DNA from: Methanosarcinales archaeon
GTDB lineage: Archaea; Halobacteriota; Syntropharchaeia; Alkanophagales; Methanospirareceae
Assembly (NCBI GenBank): GCA_030665925.1
Contig: DAOUYX010000035.1
Location: forward strand, 1 to 10,906
Length of the DNA stretch: 10,906 nucleotides
Direction of reading: 5' to 3'
Shown here: piece by piece, positions 5,849 through 10,906 of the stretch
Numbering within the stretch: the stretch's first letter is position 1
How the letters are laid out: every line of letters begins with the position of its first letter
Program-made: the position numbers and the translations under genes
Notes under the pieces: generated by a model
The model's input: only the letters and a program-made list of their open reading frames with translations
What the model was told of the DNA's origin: nothing
Databases searched by the model: none

Positions 5849-7327
5849 TTAAAAGTGTGTCAATTTCAACTGTCTCGCGATGCACACTTCACCGGGTATT
5901 TCAACCGGATACTTTTCGGTCAGACAGCCAAGGCAGAGGTTGTTCGCATCTATTCCCACGGAATCTATCAACCCTTCCAGACTGAGATACCCGATGGAGT
6001 CGGCGTGTAAAAACCTGCAAATCTCATCCATGGTCCTATTTGAAGCCAATAACTCATCCCTCGTTGGCGTATCAATGCCGAGGTAGCAAGGTGCTTTTAT
6101 TGGTGGACTGCCTATTCGCAGATGCACCTCTTTCGCTCCTTTATTCTTCAAATGATCCACGATTCTCCTTGATGTAGTTCCTCTCACGATGCTATCATCC
6201 ACCAGAACAACCCTTTTTCCCTCTACGTTAGCTTGCACAACGTTTAATTTCAGCCTCACCGCGGTATCTCTTGATGCTTTCTCAGGCATGATAAACGTCC
6301 TTCCCACGTATCGGTTCTTTATAAATCCCTCCATATAATCGAGTCCCGCTTGCTTCGCATAGCCGATTGCAAATGCGATGCCAGAATCAGGTACCGGTGA
6401 GACCATGTCCGCGTCCACGCCGTGCTCCTCTGCCAGGCGCTCTCCTATCTTCATCCTCACGTCGTACACCAACCTTCCATCCATCATCGAGTCAGGCCTC
6501 GCAAAATAGATGTATTCAAAAACGCAATGAGCGGTGTTTTTACCTCGATACAATTGATAACTTTCTAAATCCCCTGAGGGCGTAATCACCAACACCTCGC
6601 CGGGTCTTACGTCTCGTATTAAATTCCCACCTAACGTGTCTATCGCAGGACTTTCTGATGCTATTACGTAGCCTTCACCAATCCCTTCTTCGTCTCCGTC
6701 TATTATTTCACCGAGGCATAAGGGTTTAATGCCCAGAGGGTCTCTAACCGCTATTAAAGTCTTATCCACCAGGATAACCAACGAATAGGAGCCTACCACC
6801 CGCCTCATCAGTTCCTTGATCGCCTCTATCGGGTCATGTCGCACCAGCTCCTTCGCAAGTAACTGTGCTATCACCTCCGTATCAGTCTCGGAATGAAAAA
6901 TCCCGCCTTCTCTTTCCAGCTCGCTCTTCAAGTCCACGGTGTTAACGAGATTGCCGTTATGTGCAATGGCGATTTTACCCTTCTTGTAATTCACAAGTAA
7001 CGGCTCCGCGTTTTCTACCTTCGACGCTCCTGTCGTGGAATACCTGACATGACCTATGCCAATATTCCCCTTTAATGATTTTAATTTTTGATTGGTAAAA
7101 ACGTCGTAAACAAACCCCATACCTCTTATCAGTCTTATATCCTTCTCCCTTCTACGTATCTCGTTTTCTTCACCTTCTTTCGCGCTACTACACACAGCCA
7201 TACCCGCGGATTCCTGTCCCCGGTGTTGTAAAGCATAGAGTGCATAAAAGATGGGCAAGGCGGCATTCCCTTTGGTTAAAGCGATACCCGCTATTCCACA
7301 TTCTTCCCTTCCTACCATCGGTTCCAC
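5849..7327 (-). CDS. purF: Amidophosphoribosyltransferase (glutamine phosphoribosylpyrophosphate amidotransferase)
   Basis: A 492-residue enzyme for the first committed step of purine synthesis: PRPP plus glutamine gives phosphoribosylamine. The N-terminal Ntn glutaminase domain has nucleophile Cys10 in REECGIAGI, exposed after removal of a short propeptide, then LQHRGQESAGM at 33-43, GHVRYSTTG at 92-100 and AHNGNLVN at 122-129. The phosphoribosyltransferase domain has the PRPP loop VVLVDDSIVRGTTS at 373-386. Cysteines 268, 414, 465 and 468 correspond to the four that bind a 4Fe-4S cluster in the Bacillus subtilis type. The start used is a GTG at 7325-7327; an ATG three codons inside (7316-7318) has more usual spacing from the upstream GGAAG (minus strand, 7330-7334) and may be the true start, giving 489 residues. 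The first gene of an operon with pdxT, it begins only 16 bp from the end of a decayed insertion sequence. Confidence 0.96.
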   Translation of the reverse strand: MEPMVGREECGIAGIALTKGNAALPIFYALYALQHRGQESAGMAVCSSAKEGEENEIRRREKDIRLIRGMGFVYDVFTNQKLKSLKGNIGIGHVRYSTTGASKVENAEPLLVNYKKGKIAIAHNGNLVNTVDLKSELEREGGIFHSETDTEVIAQLLAKELVRHDPIEAIKELMRRVVGSYSLVILVDKTLIAVRDPLGIKPLCLGEIIDGDEEGIGEGYVIASESPAIDTLGGNLIRDVRPGEVLVITPSGDLESYQLYRGKNTAHCVFEYIYFARPDSMMDGRLVYDVRMKIGERLAEEHGVDADMVSPVPDSGIAFAIGYAKQAGLDYMEGFIKNRYVGRTFIMPEKASRDTAVRLKLNVVQANVEGKRVVLVDDSIVRGTTSRRIVDHLKNKGAKEVHLRIGSPPIKAPCYLGIDTPTRDELLASNRTMDEICRFLHADSIGYLSLEGLIDSVGIDANNLCLGCLTEKYPVEIPGEVCIARQLKLTHF

Positions 7328-7343
7328 AACTTCCTTAAATTAA

Positions 7344-7356
7344 TTGTATCTATTCA
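7344..7356 (+). repeat. Left terminal inverted repeat of the IS66-like element
   Basis: TTGTATCTATTCA, the exact reverse complement of 8724-8736. Its outer end is 16 bp from the purF GTG start. Confidence 0.85.
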
Positions 7357-7489
7357 GGTTCTTTAAGTTTATCTCTTTTGATAAAAAGCTGATTTTGAAC
7401 AGCCCTGCTTCCTGATGAAGAAACACGGCGTTAGAAATCGTTCAAAACCGAAAATCATCATTAAAATGAGCACAAATTGAAAACACGAG

Positions 7490-8730
7490 ATGAGCAAAGG
7501 GCATTCAGCGGCTATCGATGAACTGAGGAAAGAGAACGAAGAACTAAGAGAGGAAATTGCCCATTTACGAAAAGAACTTGAGAAGAAAGATTCGGCAATC
7601 AATGAGCAACAGGAAAAAATTGATGAGCTAAAAGAAGAAAATCAGGAATTGAGACAGGAAATTTACGGGCTTAAACGATCTAAAAGGAGTAAGAAGAGTT
7701 CAAAATCATCCGAATCAAGAAAGCCTGAGCCGAAGAAGCGTGGCTCTCCTTTTGGGCATATAAGGGGACTTCACGCAAAAAGTCTGACCGGGTGGATAAA
7801 ACAGTCGTTCTCCGGGTTGATTCGTGCCCCTACTGTGGCGGTGCGCTAAAAGAATTGGAGGACGTGAGGGAGAGATATGAGGAAGAAATAGTTCCTATCC
7901 CGATCCTCGTTATCAGATATATCATTAAAGGAGGATACTGCAAGAACTGCGGTAAGGTCGCTAAATTTATCCTGAAGTGCCGGAGACCATCGGGAACCGT
8001 CATTTTGGCATCCATTTCCTACTTTACATCGCTTATCTGCGGTATGCCATGAACTTGCCCGAAAATAAGATTGCCACGCTTCTGAATGATACTTACGATG
8101 CGCACGTCTCGGTAGGCACGGTGGCGGGCTATCTCAAGAAGGCTGCTGAGCTGTTCGGCGATGAATACGAGCGAATAAAGAAAGACTTCTATCCCTCTTA
8201 TGACGGTGCTCCGGGGCGTAAGCAGAAGTGCTGGTCGCATCTAATCGTGCCTGCACGAAAACTCGTGAAGAAGAAACAGCCACCGCCGGAATCGGTCGAA
8301 TTCTACGAAGGACTATTGCAGATATTCAAAGATGCAAAGGCGGCAGTGCGGGGACTCGAAACGGAAGAAGAGAGAAGCAGAGTCTATGCCGACTTCGTTG
8401 AACGCCTGGAGCAGTTCGTAACGGAGGAAGGGAAATGGCAGCACCACAAAGTGAAAAGACTGGCGAAGCGCGCTTTTAAGTACCTGCAGGAACTCTTTAC
8501 CTTCATACTCGTCCCCGGCGTGGAGCCTACGAATAACGTTTCTGAGCGAGCGCTTCGACCATGAACGAGAGAGGCAGAGGAAGATTTGGGGCTGCTTTAG
8601 AACCGAGGAAGGTGTCAAAAACGCTGATATTCTGATGAGCACGATGGAAACGATGAGAAAGCAGGGAAAAGGCTGGTTCATTCATGGAAAAGAATATGTC
8701 CTCCAGAAGCTCTCTCAAAAAGGTGAATAG
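7490..8730 (+). pseudogene. IS66-like transposase, frameshifted and internally deleted
   Basis: Pieces of one transposase lie in three reading frames. From 7490: a long Glu/Lys coiled coil (about residues 9-62) and a basic linker. The frame is lost near 7759-7762, apparently by a two-base AT insertion after GGGCAT. From about 7765 the next frame gives DKTVVLRVDSCPYCGG and YCKNCGKV, the IS66-type zinc finger. A further shift near 7970, about one base lost, leads to ETIGNRHFGIHFLLYIAYL, SVGTVAGYLKKAAELF, DFYPSYDGAPGRKQKCW and EPTNNVSERALRP. A third shift near 8562 leads to RKIWGCFRTEEGVKNADIL and the stop at 8728-8730. Between ERIKK and DFYPSY (around 8176-8186) the usual segment with the first catalytic Asp is missing, about 50-60 residues by comparison with the family from memory. 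The protein cannot be active. Confidence 0.9.
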
Positions 8731-8736
8731 ATACAA
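8724..8736 (-). repeat. Right terminal inverted repeat of the IS66-like element
   Basis: TGAATAGATACAA, the exact reverse complement of the left repeat. It contains the last codon and TAG stop of the transposase remnant and ends 37 bp before the U32-like gene. Confidence 0.85.
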
Positions 8737-8773
8737 CTTTTTTAATGAGTGGGTGTTATAGTAAGACAGAGCA

Positions 8774-9778
8774 ATGACAAGATTAATCATCCCGCATCCA
8801 GGGCATTTTGCCGCGTTGAAGGATATAATAGAGGTAAAAGAGGCGGAGGGCTTGGATGTAGTGGACGAGGTGTTTATGGGTGGCTCGCCAGACGTGATGG
8901 GTAGTGGACGAGGTGTGCTGCACGCGCCGCTGCTCGATGAGATTCGGGAACAAACCGAATATGCGCATCAGCACGGCATAAAGATAAACATCACGATGAA
9001 TTCCACGTGTACTGGCGGGCATCATCTCACGTTCGAGGGTTATAAGATGTTCTCGTGGTACTTTGGTGAACTGAACAAGGCGGGTGTTGACGGCGTTACA
9101 GTGGCAGAGCCGTACCTCGTAGAACTCCTGCGTGACTACCCCATGCAGACCGTGGTGTCCTGTTTATCGTACGTGGAGTCTCCGCAGCGAGCAAAATTCT
9201 TCGACGAACTCGGTGCGGATATGATCACGGTGGACACGAACATCAATCGCCACTTCGATCTCTTAGAAGGGATAGTAAAAGCGGTAAACTGTGACGTGCG
9301 ACTGATAGTGAACGAAGGGTGCATTTACCGCTGCCCGTTCAGGTATTCGCATTACAATCTCGCCTCGCATCTTAGCAGTTTGAACCAGCCACGCACGCCG
9401 CTATTTGCACCGGACTACTATTTCGATAAGTGCATTTCTCTTCGGCTGCGAGATCCTACGCAGATAATAAAGTCCGCATGGGTACGACCTGAGGATCTCA
9501 AAGCGTACGAGGATATAGGAATAACAGCTTTTAAACTCTCAGGGCGGACGAAGACGGTGAACTGGATAATAGATTGTATGCGGAGCTATGCGCATCGATC
9601 GTTCAAAGGAAACCTGCTGGATCTACTCGATTGCCCGCAGATGCTCAGGTACGTGTTTTACATAGACAATGATAAGCTTGAGGGCAGCATAGAGCAATGG
9701 AAGCATTGTAAGAAGGTCTGTAACGAATGTGGCTATTGTGATAGACTCACGAAGGAGGTATTAAAGGTCATTAAATGA
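8774..9778 (+). CDS. Peptidase U32-like protein, probable iron-sulfur enzyme
   Basis: A 334-residue protein related to the U32 family, whose better-known members (RlhA, TrhP, UbiU, UbiV) are Fe-S proteins that modify RNA or hydroxylate quinone precursors rather than peptidases. It shows the family's barrel-like order: GVDGVTVAEPYLVELL near 104-119, SYVESPQRAKFFDELGAD, the cysteine motif NEGCIYRCPFRYSHYN (Cys183 and Cys187), a further Cys220, and IIKSAWVRPEDLKAYEDIG followed by FKLSGRTKT. With Cys79 these could hold a 4Fe-4S cluster. It also has a C-terminal CX3CX2CX2C group (Cys312, 316, 319, 322), possibly a second metal site. The start at 8774 gives a plausible N-terminus; no Shine-Dalgarno is clear. 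The gene is divergent from purF, with the decayed insertion sequence between them. Substrate unknown. Confidence 0.85.
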   Translation: MTRLIIPHPGHFAALKDIIEVKEAEGLDVVDEVFMGGSPDVMGSGRGVLHAPLLDEIREQTEYAHQHGIKINITMNSTCTGGHHLTFEGYKMFSWYFGELNKAGVDGVTVAEPYLVELLRDYPMQTVVSCLSYVESPQRAKFFDELGADMITVDTNINRHFDLLEGIVKAVNCDVRLIVNEGCIYRCPFRYSHYNLASHLSSLNQPRTPLFAPDYYFDKCISLRLRDPTQIIKSAWVRPEDLKAYEDIGITAFKLSGRTKTVNWIIDCMRSYAHRSFKGNLLDLLDCPQMLRYVFYIDNDKLEGSIEQWKHCKKVCNECGYCDRLTKEVLKVIK

Positions 9779-10117
9779 GATTGCTGACAGATAGCTTACA
9801 ACGTCTTCTCAAACACATTTTGGACGTTGGAGACACACAAACTGTTGACCCCCAAAAATAACGAAGCCAAAAACCGAAGCGAATATAAAAACGTTGTGTG
9901 AAGGGATTTGGGAGTAATACGTTAATGAGTATTTTGATTTAATTAGCTTTCCGCTCCATCCTCTATATACTTTGGGGCATCTTTCCGTGTTTTCGGTTTA
10001 TTTTCTAAATTCTCTAATGATTATTATTCACAAGTCAACTTACTGCTTTTTGGTCATTATCACAAAAGCTTTGGGGATACCGATACCTTTATATACCTTC
10101 ACTTTCTTTTGGAGAAT
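9779..10117. other. AT-rich intergenic region with several TATA-like elements and no recognised gene
   Basis: About 340 bp with no supported coding region. It contains a 7-bp inverted repeat (CAACGTC at 9799-9805 with GACGTTG at 9823-9829, 17-nt loop) just after the U32-like stop. TATA-like elements lie at about 9889-9899 (AATATAAAAAC), 9963-9970 (CTATATAC) and 10088-10095. CTTTGGGG occurs at 9970-9977 and again at 10069-10076. A small RNA or upstream promoters are possible, but nothing identifies one. Confidence 0.5.
10076..10095 (+). promoter_or_regulatory. Archaeal BRE/TATA promoter of the right-edge gene
   Basis: TTTATATA at 10088-10095 is preceded by a tandem GATACC (10076-10081 and 10082-10087) in the BRE position. 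Transcription starting about 25 bp downstream would begin near 10115-10120, at or very near the ATG at 10118, so the mRNA may be leaderless or nearly so. A GGAG at 10111-10114 would then be partly or wholly outside the transcript. Confidence 0.75.
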
Positions 10118-10906
10118 ATGCACAGTCCAGTAGAGATAAATCCCCAAGAGCTGGGCAGAGATCTTATAGAACTTTGCAAGACCCCAGGTCCAACTCAGGC
10201 GTGTGTAAAAGTTTCTGAGGACGATGTAAGAATAAATGGCGAATTCCCTATGGAAAGAGTAGTTAAGGATTTAGTTGGACGTATTAACGAAGATCTTAAA
10301 AAGGAAGGGAAAAAAGGTTTACTTATTATCCGGCATATGGGGAATCTGGTTATAGTTGGAGGATTAAACAGATCAAGCGACACTCAGGACAGAGAAGAAA
10401 TAAGAATAATAGATGATGGGTCAAAACTACTAGAAGAAGTTAAAAAAATCCCAATTGTTTTTGGAGCACATCTGGATGAAATAACTTATATCGTAACAAA
10501 TAAACGCTCTGATTTGTTAGATGGTAATGATGTGTATAAGATCATACCGATATGTAATCCACCAAAATTAACAAAATATGATATGCTAGGGGATAAAAAA
10601 GGGGAATATATGAAGGGAAAAATTAAAAAGGATGAAGAAAAATCATTATTCGTCGACGAACTACTAAACGAGGATTGTAAAATTTTAGGATTTAGGCGTG
10701 GAGAAGATGGAAAGATCGAGTTCAAAGAAAATATAGGAAGCGGGAAAATTTACAAAGTACAGAAAATTGTTTTATCTTTCAAACCCAAAATATCAGAAGA
10801 GATAGTACCTAAACTTGAGAAGAAGGACGAGAGCTATCTTCTTCTCAAAATAGAATCTAAAGAAATGGACATAAAGGGGGGTGACATTGTAATTCAAGAT
10901 CATGGA
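10118..10906 (+). CDS. Unrecognised protein, 3' end outside the window
   Basis: An open frame of 263 codons from ATG at 10118 to the last base, with no stop, beginning MHSPVEINPQELGRDLIEL. It is more AT-rich than its neighbours (30% GC in one 60-base line counted, against 57% in one line of the U32-like gene) and rich in Lys and Glu. It appears soluble: no signal peptide or membrane segment is visible. Readable stretches include a helical region at about 10-70, hydrophobic strands LLIIRHMGNLVIVGG (about 74-88) and IPIVFGAHLDEITYIVT (about 115-131), and a charged second half. I do not recognise a family or catalytic motif. A strong TATA box upstream and continuous coding bias argue that it is real. 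The composition and isolated position suggest later acquisition; the function is open. Confidence 0.75.
   Translation, partial: MHSPVEINPQELGRDLIELCKTPGPTQACVKVSEDDVRINGEFPMERVVKDLVGRINEDLKKEGKKGLLIIRHMGNLVIVGGLNRSSDTQDREEIRIIDDGSKLLEEVKKIPIVFGAHLDEITYIVTNKRSDLLDGNDVYKIIPICNPPKLTKYDMLGDKKGEYMKGKIKKDEEKSLFVDELLNEDCKILGFRRGEDGKIEFKENIGSGKIYKVQKIVLSFKPKISEEIVPKLEKKDESYLLLKIESKEMDIKGGDIVIQDHG

Larger units (their letters stand above)
7344..8736 (+). mobile_element. Decayed IS66-like insertion sequence
   Basis: About 1.39 kb bounded by perfect 13-bp inverted repeats (7344-7356 and 8724-8736), with beginnings of further similarity inward. It holds one transposase gene remnant in the plus direction, whose stop codon (8728-8730) lies within the right repeat. 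I found no convincing 8-bp target duplication next to the ends. That fits an old insertion whose flanks have drifted, or boundaries a few bases different from those given. The 7357-7489 stretch between the left repeat and the transposase start has no other gene that I can see. The element is not expected to move by itself. Confidence 0.85.

Noticed and set aside
7369..7602. Minus-strand Ser/Phe-rich frame at the left end of the insertion sequence
   Set aside because: It is the antisense of the transposase coiled coil (Glu/Lys codons read backwards as Ser/Phe/Leu) and has no independent support.
7335..8745. Target-site duplication flanking the IS66-like element
   Set aside because: Flanks TAAATTAA and CTTTTTTAA share only AT-rich letters; I could not align an 8-bp duplication at the expected positions.
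8755..8762. TTATAGTA as a TATA box for the U32-like gene
   Set aside because: It is only about 15 bp from the ATG, too near for an archaeal TATA-to-start distance of about 25 bp.
9799..9829. Intrinsic terminator hairpin after the U32-like gene
   Set aside because: The stem is only 7 bp with a 17-nt loop and no T-run follows; listed only as part of the intergenic region.

Overview
The window looks like chromosomal DNA from a euryarchaeon, possibly a methanogen-related or ANME-type lineage (low confidence on the lineage). The reasons are archaeal-type TATA elements (clearest at 10088-10095), lysine genes of the diaminopimelate-aminotransferase type, a lipoprotein with a glycine-rich linker, a U32-like iron-sulfur protein, and a HisF remnant that reads like an archaeal HisF. 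No rRNA, tRNA or CRISPR array was seen.

Left part, plus strand (1-4068): a ribbon-helix-helix regulator (88-633) is followed by dapL (689-1846) and, further on, dapF (3199-4068). DapL makes LL-diaminopimelate from tetrahydrodipicolinate and DapF epimerises it to meso-diaminopimelate for lysine synthesis. A more AT-rich two-gene module lies between them: a SatD-family protein with a C-terminal helix-turn-helix (1904-2563) and a small membrane protein matching only the C-terminal part of DUF3307 proteins (2638-3000). A long, symmetrical three-step inverted repeat (3048-3159) precedes dapF.

Middle part, minus strand (4043-7327): purF and pdxT are 6 bp apart and probably one operon (purine and pyridoxal phosphate synthesis, both glutamine amidotransferases). 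Downstream of them are a secreted lipoprotein gene (4581-5078) and a broken, truncated hisF (4043-4599). The hisF relic overlaps the 3' ends of both dapF and the lipoprotein gene, which marks an old rearrangement.

Right part (7344-10906): a decayed IS66-like element (7344-8736) with 13-bp terminal inverted repeats has three frameshifts and an internal deletion removing the first catalytic Asp region. It sits between the divergent purF and a U32-like protein gene (8774-9778), very close to both. A roughly 340-bp AT-rich gap with several TATA-like elements follows, then an unrecognised AT-rich gene with a strong TATA box that starts at 10118 and runs off the window.

The most interesting parts are the SatD/membrane pair, whose motif order resembles a nucleotide-cyclase fold, the long inverted repeat before dapF, the hisF relic junctions, and the unknown gene at the right edge.
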